DNA of 17,393 bases from Bacillota bacterium (GCA_023390635.1 JAEWCM010000133.1:1-17393); one strand, 5' to 3'; positions 1 to 7,384 are shown, numbered from the stretch's first letter. Made by a program: numbers and translations. The notes: generated from the letters alone by a model not told the origin.

Positions 1-123
1 TTTGCCGCCGGCTTCCTTCAGATTCCACCTCGCGATGGACACCCTTGCCTTGAGCTAATGGTTGGCGCTACATACCCCCATAGCGGACTCTCACCGCCGA
101 GTTAATCGTCATGCGTGGCGCAC
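1..123 (-). mobile_element. Group IIC intron, 5' portion (domain I), partial
   Basis: Read on the minus strand from 123 downward, the sequence starts GTGCGCCACGCATG and contains GGCGGTGAGAGTCC, CAAGGGTGTCC and GGAATCTGAAGGAAGC, ending GGCGGCAAA at the window edge. These blocks, in this order, match what I recall of the 5' end and domain I of bacterial group IIC introns (the Oceanobacillus iheyensis type). The intron RNA is a self-splicing ribozyme and usually carries a reverse transcriptase/maturase in domain IV, which would lie outside the window to the left. The 5' boundary is placed at 123/124 from the GUGCG-type start, directly next to a terminator-like hairpin, the usual target of class C introns. 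Whether the intron is complete or active cannot be seen. Confidence 0.85.
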
Positions 124-166
124 GCAATGAACCCCATGTCGCATAATACGACATGGGGTTCATTGC
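124..166 (-). terminator. Perfect 18-bp hairpin, intron target site
   Basis: Arms 124-141 and 149-166 are perfect reverse complements around a 7-nt loop (142-148). On the minus strand the hairpin lies about 30 nt downstream of the 43-aa membrane protein gene and is a plausible terminator for that transcript. Its 3' side is immediately followed by the intron start, so any native T-tract would now lie on the far side of the intron. This is the target-site architecture expected for a group IIC intron. Confidence 0.7.
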
Positions 167-197
167 TGCCAGCCATATTGATCTTCATTCCTTCCTT

Positions 198-329
198 TTA
201 TGTTCTGCTTAAAATAAGAATAAGCAGTCCCACGCCCATTAGAAAAATACCTAAATAGATTCTTAACGGCTTACTATGCTCGGCTTGGGTAGAGCCTATT
301 TCTTTGTTTGTTTGCCAATAGTTGCTCAT
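198..329 (-). CDS. Small single-pass membrane protein (43 aa)
   Basis: The ATG at 329 follows GAGGGGATAAAAA, a good ribosome site at normal spacing. The protein has a polar N-terminal half (MSNYWQTNKEIGSTQAEHSK), then one hydrophobic stretch at about residues 22-41 (LRIYLGIFLMGVGLLILILS), and ends in Arg-Thr. The start lies inside the last 56 nt of the upstream secreted-protein gene in another frame, so the two are probably translationally coupled. The family is unknown. A role next to the secreted upstream protein is only inferred from overlap and order. A terminator-like hairpin follows at 124-166. Confidence 0.6.
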   Translation of the reverse strand: MSNYWQTNKEIGSTQAEHSKPLRIYLGIFLMGVGLLILILSRT

Positions 330-786
330 TTTTTATCCCCTCAACCACGGATAGCTCATCACCTATTTTTTTGAATTCACTGATTTTCCATCCCTGTCCA
401 GTATTAATTAATGTAAATTGATAGATATATGAGGTGATTACTTGTTCTTCATTAATCCAACTGACTCTTGTCCGTAGAATACCCGATTCCTCTGCATCCA
501 GTATTTCTGTTTTTTGCAGCCTGATCAGAGGATCATGCCGGACCAGATCGATCCAATATGCCAGCTCAGAACTTTTTAGTCCATTCTCATCAAACATAGC
601 ATAAGCAAGTTCAGTCTGCCGTGCATCCAACACATTCCAGAAATGCTGCACCGCCACTTTCGAATCTTTGGTATAGTTTCCGCTGGCCAGGGCACTCCAA
701 GATGTTTGCGGTCCAGCCCAGGCAATAGTCCCCAATAAACACACCATGCAAATGAGCATTAACCATGTGTAACGACTTTGACGCAT
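274..786 (-). CDS. Secreted protein of unknown function (170 aa)
   Basis: The ATG at 786 follows a strong GGGGAGGAGAAT ribosome site. Residues 1-24 form a signal peptide: MRQSR, a hydrophobic core, then a likely AWA cleavage site. The mature part (about 145 aa) has a pattern seen in small NTF2-like/DUF4878-type exported proteins: an opening helix with AVQHFWNVLD, a middle segment with alternating strands (RVSWINEEQ, YIYQFTLIN) and a GQGWKISEF strand. I make that comparison by eye only and assign no function. The end of the gene overlaps the start of the 43-aa membrane protein. It lies 65 nt downstream of the SpoVM-like peptide gene, so sporulation-time expression is possible but unproven. Confidence 0.8.
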   Translation of the reverse strand: MRQSRYTWLMLICMVCLLGTIAWAGPQTSWSALASGNYTKDSKVAVQHFWNVLDARQTELAYAMFDENGLKSSELAYWIDLVRHDPLIRLQKTEILDAEESGILRTRVSWINEEQVITSYIYQFTLINTGQGWKISEFKKIGDELSVVEGIKNEQLLANKQRNRLYPSRA

Positions 787-851
787 ATTCTCCTCCCCTT
801 TGCTTGTCTCTTATTCTATATTTAGAGGAGGAAGGAAGATTTAATACCACT

Positions 852-917
852 TTAACCAAAAACTTTCCGCAAAACATTAAGTATAAACTCTGGTAAGCGT
901 ACATAATAGATTTTCAT
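852..917 (-). CDS. spoVM: SpoVM-like sporulation micropeptide (21 aa)
   Basis: The ATG at 917 is preceded by GGGAAGGGAAGTGAGAAT. The peptide begins MKIYYVRLPEF and ends in KVFG. Bacillus subtilis SpoVM, as I recall it, begins MKFYTIKLPKF and is 26 aa long. Shared positions are Met1, Lys2, Tyr4, Leu8-Pro9, Phe11 and Arg17, with conservative changes at 3, 6, 7 and 15. SpoVM is an amphipathic helix that recognises the curved forespore membrane, anchors SpoIVA for coat assembly and inhibits FtsH; Pro9 is important for its localisation. The peptide here is slightly shorter at the C-terminus. Its neighbours are an unknown 116-aa gene upstream and the secreted 170-aa gene downstream, unlike the Bacillus context. 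The call rests on motif spacing in a very short sequence. Confidence 0.68.
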   Translation of the reverse strand: MKIYYVRLPEFILNVLRKVFG

Positions 918-982
918 ATTCTCACTTCCCTTCCCTGTTTATTTCCATACACTAATTTATGAGTGGAATAAAAATTTGCGCT

Positions 983-1333
983 TTAAACAATCTGGTAATT
1001 TCTTACCGCATCTTCCAGCTGGGCTACCAATTCTTTTTCTTCCGGCGTGGCCGCAGTAAGATAAAGGCGGCCAATGATTGAAGTAATAATCTTCAGTACG
1101 TCCTCAACCACCAGGGAATCTTTAACTGCCAGTTGGGCACTGGTTTCTACAAGGGCGATTCCAAACTGGTGTCCGACGCCATCTTTAAATGTTTTTGTGC
1201 AGGTTTTTCCGAGCAAGCGCATGACCATGGAGGCTTCCTGAACATCAAGCTGACGAATTGCATCCATGGTCGTAGTCAACCCTTGCACCATCCGTACTCC
1301 TATATTAGCCCAGTTCACCTGTTGATTTTCCAT
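983..1333 (-). CDS. Hypothetical protein, predicted helical (116 aa)
   Basis: The ATG at 1333 follows AGAGGAGGGACGGGTTA, a very strong ribosome site. The protein has no signal peptide or membrane segment. It reads as mostly alpha-helical (VRMVQGLTTTMDAIRQLD, VVEDVLKIITSIIGRLYL, EEKELVAQLEDAVRNY) with one Cys. I do not recognise the family. It is the first gene after the pssA terminator on the minus strand, and the SpoVM-like peptide starts 65 nt downstream. The two may share a transcript. Confidence 0.75.
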   Translation of the reverse strand: MENQQVNWANIGVRMVQGLTTTMDAIRQLDVQEASMVMRLLGKTCTKTFKDGVGHQFGIALVETSAQLAVKDSLVVEDVLKIITSIIGRLYLTAATPEEKELVAQLEDAVRNYQIV

Positions 1334-1424
1334 TAACCCGTCCCTCCTCTGGAATGTTATCCTGTGCCATACTATATGCTGTAGTCAAATCAGAGGTGAA
1401 AAGGAGGATTAACCTTTCATACAA

Positions 1425-1475
1425 AAAAGGCTTAAAGGGACTGCCATTAAGTGGGCCAATCCCTCTAAGCCTTTT
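1425..1475 (-). terminator. Intrinsic terminator after pssA
   Basis: On the minus strand AAGGCTTAGAGGGA pairs with TCCCTTTAAGCCTT, with one mismatch, around a loop of about 19 nt, followed by a T-tract (TTTTTTGTATG). It lies about 20 nt beyond the pssA stop codon. The opposite strand also ends in a run of T (TTTTTATATT), so it could act in both directions. Confidence 0.8.
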
Positions 1476-1493
1476 TATATTATCTTTAATGTT

Positions 1494-2021
1494 TTAGCGC
1501 CCCAGTTTAGGCACTTTAAAAGAAGAAACCATCATGCCCGCCAAGAGACAAAGACAGACAGGGAAAACTAACCAGGGTATATTTTTATAAAAAAGTACGA
1601 GCAGTGCAACAAAGCCACCGGCAAAAGTAATAGGTACTCCTAAAAAATGTGTGGTTATATTTAAAATATTAAATCTAGCCAAACGGACTGCACCGCATAA
1701 AGCAAACACAGCAGCCACCGCCAAACCGTAAAGGCCCATATGGGATTGCAAAACCACCTGATAGGCAAGCAATGCAGGGGCTACACCAAAAGAAACCACA
1801 TCGCATAAAGAATCAAGCTCTTTGCCAAACGACGAACTCACCGACAATCTCCGTGCCACTTTACCATCAAGGCTATCCATCAACACTGCCAAAAGAATCA
1901 TTCCTGCTGCCAGGCGGTAATTTCCTTCGATGGTCAGAGCTAGGGACAAAAAGCCAAATAAGAGGTTAGACAAGGTAAACGCACTAGGAATAAATCCTGG
2001 AAAAATATTTTTTATTGTCAC
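1494..2021 (-). CDS. pssA: CDP-diacylglycerol--serine O-phosphatidyltransferase
   Basis: This membrane enzyme makes phosphatidylserine from CDP-diacylglycerol and L-serine. The CDP-alcohol phosphotransferase signature is complete at about residues 47-74: DSLDGKVARR, then G-x3-D-x3-D (GKELDSLCD). Five or six hydrophobic segments cover the rest. The length, 175 aa, is normal for the Gram-positive PssA type. The start is a GTG at 2021 preceded by GGGAGGGTGAACAAACT; its GTGA overlaps the stop codon of the psd remnant, so it is translationally coupled to that fragment. In most Firmicutes the psd gene next to pssA converts the product to phosphatidylethanolamine; here that neighbour is broken. Confidence 0.93.
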   Translation of the reverse strand: MTIKNIFPGFIPSAFTLSNLLFGFLSLALTIEGNYRLAAGMILLAVLMDSLDGKVARRLSVSSSFGKELDSLCDVVSFGVAPALLAYQVVLQSHMGLYGLAVAAVFALCGAVRLARFNILNITTHFLGVPITFAGGFVALLVLFYKNIPWLVFPVCLCLLAGMMVSSFKVPKLGR

Positions 2022-2233
2022 AGTTTGTTCACCCTCCCTATTTCCGTCAGACTACAACGCGGATCATTACTGACTTGCCTGTTAGGATTGCGGAAAAAAA
2101 ACATTATGAATAAAAATAAGATTCCGGGCACAATCGTAAGCCATGGTAATATAAAATAACAGTCCAAAACGATCAACGCCAAAACCAACAAATATATCCA
2201 TCCATCATGGGATACAGGATACTGTTTGATCAA
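2018..2233 (-). pseudogene. psd: Phosphatidylserine decarboxylase N-terminal remnant
   Basis: A TTG start at 2233 (after GGGGGG) opens a 71-aa reading frame. It begins MIKQYPVSHDGW, continues with a hydrophobic hairpin and then FFFRNPNR. This is the layout of the short Psd type: an I-x-x-EG-like start, two membrane segments, FFR(D/N)P-x-R. In Psd this is followed by the SPADG(K/R)V segment. Here a degenerate match (SLTEIGRV) is followed at once by a stop that overlaps the pssA start. The remaining roughly 140 residues, including the LGST self-cleavage and pyruvoyl site, are absent. I read it as an internal deletion that joined psd to pssA. It could persist only as a leader that couples translation to pssA, or be an unrelated small membrane protein. 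Confidence 0.6.
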
Positions 2234-2323
2234 AAAAATAAACCCCCCATAACTTTTTCTTTAGTTTAACATCTTTACCGCCTTTAGAAAAGTATCCATA
2301 TTTTGCTCGATCTCCAGACCATT

Positions 2324-5095
2324 TTAGCGATTTTCATCATTCCAGTCTTCAAGCTTTTTCAAGATAGCTTGAGTATCTCCCCGAAAATGTGTATCAATCG
2401 GCAAAGAAGCAAAAAACAGGCGGCCATAGGATTTTTCAACGGCCCTCTCATCCAGCAGGATTACTACGCCCCGGTCCTCCTTGGTGCGGATCAAGCGACC
2501 AAAACCCTGTTTGAAACGAATAATAGCCTCCGGAAGCATCAGGTCCTGAAAAGGATTTTTGCCCTGTGCGGTAAGAAGCTCGGAACGAGCTTCAATCAAA
2601 GGCAATGAAGGAGGCCAAAAAGGAAGCTTTACTAAAATTACACATGATAAACCGGCTCCGGGAATATCAATTCCTTCCCAAAAACTATTGGCTCCCAGCA
2701 GCACGCTGCGGGGATTACGCTGAAATTCCTCTAGTAAGCCTTTTCTGCTGCCATCAATTCCTTGACCAAGTATATCCAGATTTTCCTCATGAAGCTTTTC
2801 CTGCAGAATAGGATAAGTCATCTGCAGCAAGCGATGAGACGTAAACAACACCAACGTTCTGCCTTCCATCCGCTTGGCAGCAGCACTAATAAATCGGGCC
2901 AAAGGTTCTACCATTGAGTTCTCCCCTTGACCTGAGAAAAGATGTTTCACTACCAATAAACGCATTTGTTCATTATAGTCAAAAGGCGAATCAACCAAAA
3001 GAGTTCTTGTATTTTTTTCCAGACCCATATCACTTAAAAAATGTTCAAATCCTCCTGAAACAGTAAGGGTAGCGGAAGTAAGAACGGACGAAGCAAGACG
3101 GGAGAATACTTTTTCCTGCAAAATTCCGCTCACATCTACCGCACTCGATTTTATCGTAATAGAAGGAGACCTCTCCAACCAAACTACTCTTTCCCGATTA
3201 TCCACATCAAGAATCAGTTTCAGAATCTCCACGATTCCTTCCAACTCCTGTCGATAACTGTTGATTTCAGCTTTTAAAGCTTCAATAATTTCTCCGTCTT
3301 CCTGGCCCACGGCGGCAATTAGATTGCCTAAACAACGGAGCAGTTCCTTGGTTCGTCCTGCCATATTTTCTACCTGTGCCACCATGGAAGACCACCATGG
3401 AGAGTTTTTATGCTGATTCGTCAGGCGAAATGAAATGCTATCCCCTGCGATCCCGACAAAAAGCTGGAAAAGTTCTTCCCCTTGTTCATTAAGGGCTCGA
3501 CAGAGACCTGGAAGGGTATCCAGATCATTTTTAAACAACTCCCAGGCTATCAGAGGACTTTCTTCTTCCATCCGGCTGAGTCGATGTCTTACATTTCCAT
3601 AAAGACTTACGCCCTGTGCTCTATAGATCATCTCAGTCAGCCGCTGGAGTCCTTCTCTGTTCAAGCTAACCCCTAATTGCTCTAAAGCCGAATTATAAAA
3701 ATGATGTGCCTCGTCAACAATTAAATGGTGATATTCAGGCAAAACATTAAATCCGGTTTTTAAGTCGGAAAAGAGCAAGGAATGATTGATGACTACCAAT
3801 TGGGCTTCTTCTGCCTTTTTACGGGCTCTCAAAAGAAAACACTGGGTGGCATAAGAGCATTGAGATGGGATGCAAAGTTCTTCCTCTGTATTTAAACGCA
3901 TCCAGAAGGATACCCTCTCCTGTCCCTGCGGCAGTTCCTGCAAATCACCGGAAAGGGTTTCTCTTACCCAAATTAAAACACTGAGCAAAGCCAGCTTTTC
4001 TCCCAAGTTCAAATGATCAGGATTATTCGATAAGGTTCTCCAGCGCTTCAAGCAAAAATAATTGCCCCGGCCTTTTAATAAAGCGGCTTTAAAAGAAAAG
4101 GGCAGAATATTTTGCAGCTTGGGTAAATCTTTTTGGAACAACTGTTCTTGAAGGGGGATGGTGTGAGTAGCAACAATGATTTTACGTCTCATTTTTTTTG
4201 CCCACCACAACACAGGAATTAAATATGCCATGGATTTTCCGGTCCCCGTTCCGGCTTCAATCACAATATTCTGAGATTGAATGAGGCTGTCCGCAATTTC
4301 AGCCGCCATTTCAATTTGTCCCGATCTGCTCTCATACCCTTTAAGCTGAGATTCCAACAAACCTCCCTCAGCAAAGCATTCTTTCACCCACAGAGCCTGA
4401 TCCGGAAATTTCTCTTCCTCACTTCCTCCATAATTAAACAAGCCCTCTTCCCCATCTGCCAGAACCAACCCGGTGCGAATCGGACGAGCCGGAAAAGCAC
4501 GAATGATTTCCTTACGCAATCCATCAAAAAAACCTCTTCCTTCCCAGTTTGAAAGGAGGGGCTGAGCCTGATCATAAAGGCTCAAGTCAAAGTTTTTCCC
4601 TTTTTCCCAACATTTCTCTAAGAGTTTCCAGCTTAAGTAGGCATCACTCAGCGCACGGTGCAGAGACAAATTATCTCGGTTAAGCTGAAGTTTCTCCGCC
4701 AGAAAACTCAAGCTGTATTGTTTTAGGGAAGGAAAAAAAATTCTCGCTAACTCTAAAGTATCCCAGACTTCCTGATAAAAAGGGTGACCTAACACTTGAC
4801 CCAAAAATCCCAAATCAAACTGAACATTATGGCCCACTAACACTGCATCACGGAGAAAGTCCTCCACCCTCTCCTGATAGAAATTAAATGGAGAGGCCGC
4901 TTGCAGCTCCTGTTCCGTAATTCCAGTTAAATGTAATATTTTTCCCGGAACAGGACGGCGAGGACGGACCATGAAATGCAAAGATACCGGATCTTTGCCT
5001 TCTTCAATCCGCCAAGCCCCAAATTCTATGATTTCATCTGCCAACATATTTAACCCGGTTGTCTCCACATCCAGGACCACTATTGTCTGCTTCAA
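2324..5095 (-). CDS. dinG: DinG-family helicase with N-terminal DnaQ-like exonuclease
   Basis: This cytoplasmic DNA repair/replication enzyme is about 923 aa from the chosen start. Residues 5-165 form a DEDDh 3'-5' exonuclease domain: D9/E11 in LDVETTG, D94 in FDLGF, H146 and D151 in HRALSDA. The rest is an XPD/DinG-type superfamily 2 helicase: Walker A AGTGTGKS at about 281-288, DEAH at 461-464, a GFGRLIRT motif VI near the end. Four cysteines (348, 408, 413, 419; spacing C-x4-C-x5-C for the last three) match the iron-sulfur site of E. coli DinG, so this protein appears to have both exonuclease and Fe-S cluster. The TTG at 5095 (MKQTIVVLDVETTG) is preferred because GAGAGGAG lies 9 nt upstream; longer starts at 5131 and 5149 are possible but have poor ribosome sites. 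The psd remnant and pssA follow. Confidence 0.93.
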   Translation of the reverse strand: MKQTIVVLDVETTGLNMLADEIIEFGAWRIEEGKDPVSLHFMVRPRRPVPGKILHLTGITEQELQAASPFNFYQERVEDFLRDAVLVGHNVQFDLGFLGQVLGHPFYQEVWDTLELARIFFPSLKQYSLSFLAEKLQLNRDNLSLHRALSDAYLSWKLLEKCWEKGKNFDLSLYDQAQPLLSNWEGRGFFDGLRKEIIRAFPARPIRTGLVLADGEEGLFNYGGSEEEKFPDQALWVKECFAEGGLLESQLKGYESRSGQIEMAAEIADSLIQSQNIVIEAGTGTGKSMAYLIPVLWWAKKMRRKIIVATHTIPLQEQLFQKDLPKLQNILPFSFKAALLKGRGNYFCLKRWRTLSNNPDHLNLGEKLALLSVLIWVRETLSGDLQELPQGQERVSFWMRLNTEEELCIPSQCSYATQCFLLRARKKAEEAQLVVINHSLLFSDLKTGFNVLPEYHHLIVDEAHHFYNSALEQLGVSLNREGLQRLTEMIYRAQGVSLYGNVRHRLSRMEEESPLIAWELFKNDLDTLPGLCRALNEQGEELFQLFVGIAGDSISFRLTNQHKNSPWWSSMVAQVENMAGRTKELLRCLGNLIAAVGQEDGEIIEALKAEINSYRQELEGIVEILKLILDVDNRERVVWLERSPSITIKSSAVDVSGILQEKVFSRLASSVLTSATLTVSGGFEHFLSDMGLEKNTRTLLVDSPFDYNEQMRLLVVKHLFSGQGENSMVEPLARFISAAAKRMEGRTLVLFTSHRLLQMTYPILQEKLHEENLDILGQGIDGSRKGLLEEFQRNPRSVLLGANSFWEGIDIPGAGLSCVILVKLPFWPPSLPLIEARSELLTAQGKNPFQDLMLPEAIIRFKQGFGRLIRTKEDRGVVILLDERAVEKSYGRLFFASLPIDTHFRGDTQAILKKLEDWNDENR

Positions 5096-5163
5096 AGGCC
5101 TTGACTCCTCTCTTCCTGTCATTTTACACATTTTGCTTTCTCTTAGCAATTATGCACACTAAA

Positions 5164-5204
5164 AAGGGCTGCTATCTGTAGTGCAGACACAGATAGCAGC
5201 CCTT
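5164..5204 (-). terminator. Intrinsic terminator between 213-aa gene and dinG
   Basis: Perfect 16-bp arms (5164-5179 and 5189-5204) enclose a 9-nt loop. On the minus strand the stem is followed by TTTTT. It lies about 30 nt after the stop of the 213-aa gene and about 70 nt before the preferred dinG start. It should end the upstream transcript or act as a partial attenuator for read-through into dinG. Confidence 0.85.
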
Positions 5205-5236
5205 AAAATAAAGCCTGTTTAATAATAAAGGTTTTG

Positions 5237-5878
5237 TTACCTTTTTACATGATCTAAGGGACTGGGATAATGACGACAATAACGGTTAAAGCCAAACAAA
5301 TAGGTAGCAGCCTTCTCTGGACGCAACCCTCTCCACTTCTCCACCGGAAAGCTTTCACCAAAACGGTTGATTGCCATTCCCTCCGGCGTAACCCAGCCTT
5401 GGGTTCCCTCCCGACCCATCCCAATTTCCCAGTTTTCCGAGCCATCAGAAGCAGGGCTTTTTCTAATGCATAATCCACACCGGGCGTGAAAGATTTCAAT
5501 TAGTTTTACAAATAAACTGAATAGAAGATCCTCTTCCTTATTTTGTGGCACTAACTTGGCTTGCCAATCCAAATCCTGAATAATATCCTCCACTAATCCT
5601 TTGATTCCAAGTTCACATGAATAGCGGGAATATAAAGAGACTGCCAACGAATTAACACTCATGGAGCCTGATTCGAATTCCAAATGCACCAGACCGTCTA
5701 AGCCTTCCAACGCCAAAACAATTTCCCGCTCTTGGATTTCCCAACGGCCTTGATAATTTTTCAGTAAATAGTCTGCGGTCTGATAGCATAATATATATGA
5801 AGAAACATGATATTCGTCCTTTTCATTGCAAGGATGGCACTCTCCGACTAGATGGTCAGGGGTTAATGCTAATCTCAT
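5237..5878 (-). CDS. Hypothetical protein (213 aa)
   Basis: The ATG at 5878 follows AGAGGTGAAGAGGA. The protein is soluble, with no signal peptide or membrane segment. It has several cysteines (CHPC near residues 15-18; CGLC near 135-138) and a Trp/Gly-rich C-terminal third (WEIGMGREGTQGWVTPEG, PVEKWRGLRPEKA). Two CxxC pairs could bind metal or be redox-active, but I do not recognise a family. It has its own promoter (5992-6020) and a strong terminator, so it seems to be a single-gene unit divergent from the 104-aa gene and the LysR regulator. Confidence 0.8.
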   Translation of the reverse strand: MRLALTPDHLVGECHPCNEKDEYHVSSYILCYQTADYLLKNYQGRWEIQEREIVLALEGLDGLVHLEFESGSMSVNSLAVSLYSRYSCELGIKGLVEDIIQDLDWQAKLVPQNKEEDLLFSLFVKLIEIFHARCGLCIRKSPASDGSENWEIGMGREGTQGWVTPEGMAINRFGESFPVEKWRGLRPEKAATYLFGFNRYCRHYPSPLDHVKR

Positions 5879-5991
5879 TCCTCTTCACCTCTTATGAATC
5901 CTCAAGCTGTTTACCTATGTCCTAGGAATCACCATAATTTTTAAAATTTTCTCACTTTTAAGTTTATTCGAAATTCTTATGTCTCAGCACT

Positions 5992-6020
5992 AATATACTA
6001 AAGTATGCATAAGTTAGCAA
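5992..6020 (-). promoter_or_regulatory. Sigma-A-type promoter for the 213-aa gene
   Basis: On the minus strand TTGCTA (6015-6020), a 17-nt spacer and TATATT (5992-5997) form a good -35/-10 pair, about 115 nt upstream of the start codon. No operator is evident in the AT-rich leader. Confidence 0.55.
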
Positions 6021-6082
6021 GAGAAAAAAAGTAAATTTTTTAAAATTTCTGTATTTAATCTTTCTCCAACTTAATATTTCCA

Positions 6083-6091
6083 TGTTATACT
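6083..6091 (+). promoter_or_regulatory. Extended -10 promoter for the 104-aa gene and LysR gene
   Basis: TGTTATACT carries a TG dinucleotide one base before a TATACT -10 hexamer. No good -35 is visible, as is common for extended -10 promoters. It lies 36 nt upstream of the TTG start at 6127. LysR proteins often bind divergent regions like this one (5879-6126), but I see no clear T-N11-A operator. Confidence 0.45.
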
Positions 6092-6126
6092 AACGATGAA
6101 GGCTTGCATATTTAGGGGGTGCCATT

Positions 6127-6441
6127 TTGAAGTTTGTTTACTTACGAACTGATTTCCCCGGTGGTCGCTCACATATCCTGATGCGTGAAGCCGACTATTC
6201 CAATTCTGAACTATGCCACTATGCCCTTGTTTTAAGCAATTCAGGTACGCTATGGGTTGATGTGTTTTGGCCATATGATGAAGAATCAGAGCAACTTACC
6301 CGTAAAATTTCCGAACAGAATTTCTGGCGAATTTTTAGAGAATGGCGTTTAAGTGGTTTAAAATTGGGAGATAGCGAAAAGGTAGCAGCTATGTTAGCCA
6401 GAAAACTCCTGGCAATTAAACGCAATGAACTTAAAGTATAG
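6127..6441 (+). CDS. Hypothetical protein (104 aa)
   Basis: A TTG start at 6127 follows TTAGGGGGTGCCAT. The protein has no signal peptide or membrane segment, is rich in aromatic residues in the middle (LWVDVFWPYDEE, FWRIFREWRLSGLK) and has a basic helical C-terminus (AAMLARKLLAIKRNELKV). I do not recognise it. The LysR gene begins 15 nt after its stop, so the two are almost certainly one operon and may act in the same response. Confidence 0.75.
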   Translation: MKFVYLRTDFPGGRSHILMREADYSNSELCHYALVLSNSGTLWVDVFWPYDEESEQLTRKISEQNFWRIFREWRLSGLKLGDSEKVAAMLARKLLAIKRNELKV

Positions 6442-6456
6442 GTGAAGTGATACAAA

Positions 6457-7359
6457 ATGGAGCTTTTTCAATTTAAAATTTTTTGCGCTGTAGCCGAGGT
6501 CCGCAGTTTTTCCCAGGCCGCTAAACTCCTGCACCTGAGTCAACCTGCAATCAGTACCCAAATCAAAAATTTAGAAGAATCTTTTCACGGACAACTTTTT
6601 GAACGTACAGTACATGGGGTAACCCTTACTGAACCTGGGCAGGTTTTCTATCAATACGCCCGGCAAATTTTAGAACTTGAGCAGGAAATGGATCATGCCG
6701 TTCGGGTTGCCTTTAAACAGGATTCCAGACAGATTCGTCTGGGTGCCAGCACAACTATGGGTAATATTTCTCTCCCCTGTGCCATCTATATGTTTAAAGA
6801 AGAATTTCCCGACATTAACATCAAATTAGAGATTGCCAACACGAAAGAAATTATTCGCAAGCTGGATACCAATGAGGTAGATTTAGGAGTAGTTGAAGAT
6901 GATGTTGAGACAAGCGGTTTTTGCTGTACTCCCATTATCAACGATGAACTGGTGTTTATTGCTCCCCCTTCTCCATCTGCCGATAAATCCATTCTCTCTT
7001 TAGATGAATTTTTGCATCAGCCTTTGATCCTGCGTGAACAGGGATCAGGTACCAGAGAAGCTCTGGAAAAAGCGTTGGGAGAAATTGATCTTAATGTTTC
7101 CGATCTCAGTATTGTTACGGAAATGTCGACATTGGATGCAATCAAATCTGCAGTCAGTGCAGGTATGGGCGCTTCGATTGTCCCTCATCTGGCCGTCCGC
7201 AAGGAAGAGTACTTAAAGATATTCAGAGTATCACAGGTTGACGGTCTTTCCATGCCCATTACCTATAATTTGCTTTATCCAGCAAAAAAAATGCTTCCTT
7301 TTCCCGTCAAACATTTGGTTCATTACCTCTCTGATCCTGATAAGCGCTATTTGTGCTAA
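6457..7359 (+). CDS. LysR-family transcriptional regulator
   Basis: 300 aa, the usual LysR length. Residues 1-60 form the winged helix-turn-helix (MELFQFKIFCAVAEVRSFSQ, then AAKLLHLSQPAISTQIKNLE, LFERT). The linker helix follows, and residues 90-295 are the periplasmic-binding-protein-like effector domain (IRLGASTTMGN, EVDLGVVEDDVE, REQGSGTREALEKAL). The GSGTR motif and overall pattern resemble CysB/CysL-like and selenium-metabolism-associated LysR proteins, so a sulfur or other anion-related effector is possible but not shown. The ATG at 6457 follows GGTGAAGTGATACAAA. It is co-transcribed with the 104-aa gene and ends at a strong terminator. Possible targets are the divergent 213-aa gene or the downstream cytochrome. 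Confidence 0.92.
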   Translation: MELFQFKIFCAVAEVRSFSQAAKLLHLSQPAISTQIKNLEESFHGQLFERTVHGVTLTEPGQVFYQYARQILELEQEMDHAVRVAFKQDSRQIRLGASTTMGNISLPCAIYMFKEEFPDINIKLEIANTKEIIRKLDTNEVDLGVVEDDVETSGFCCTPIINDELVFIAPPSPSADKSILSLDEFLHQPLILREQGSGTREALEKALGEIDLNVSDLSIVTEMSTLDAIKSAVSAGMGASIVPHLAVRKEEYLKIFRVSQVDGLSMPITYNLLYPAKKMLPFPVKHLVHYLSDPDKRYLC

Positions 7360-7384
7360 CAAATACATTTTAAATTTTTATTTT

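Noticed and set aside
611..904. 97-codon open frame on the minus strand overlapping the secreted-protein gene.
   Set aside because: It is out of frame with two better-supported genes, has no ribosome site, and its composition does not look coding.
914..953. TCATATTCT and CATACACT on the plus strand, resembling sigma-E promoter boxes near the SpoVM-like gene.
   Set aside because: The spacing is about 25 nt instead of 13-15, and the direction has no gene. A CATANNNTA sigma-K-like box on the other strand also lacks a proper -35.
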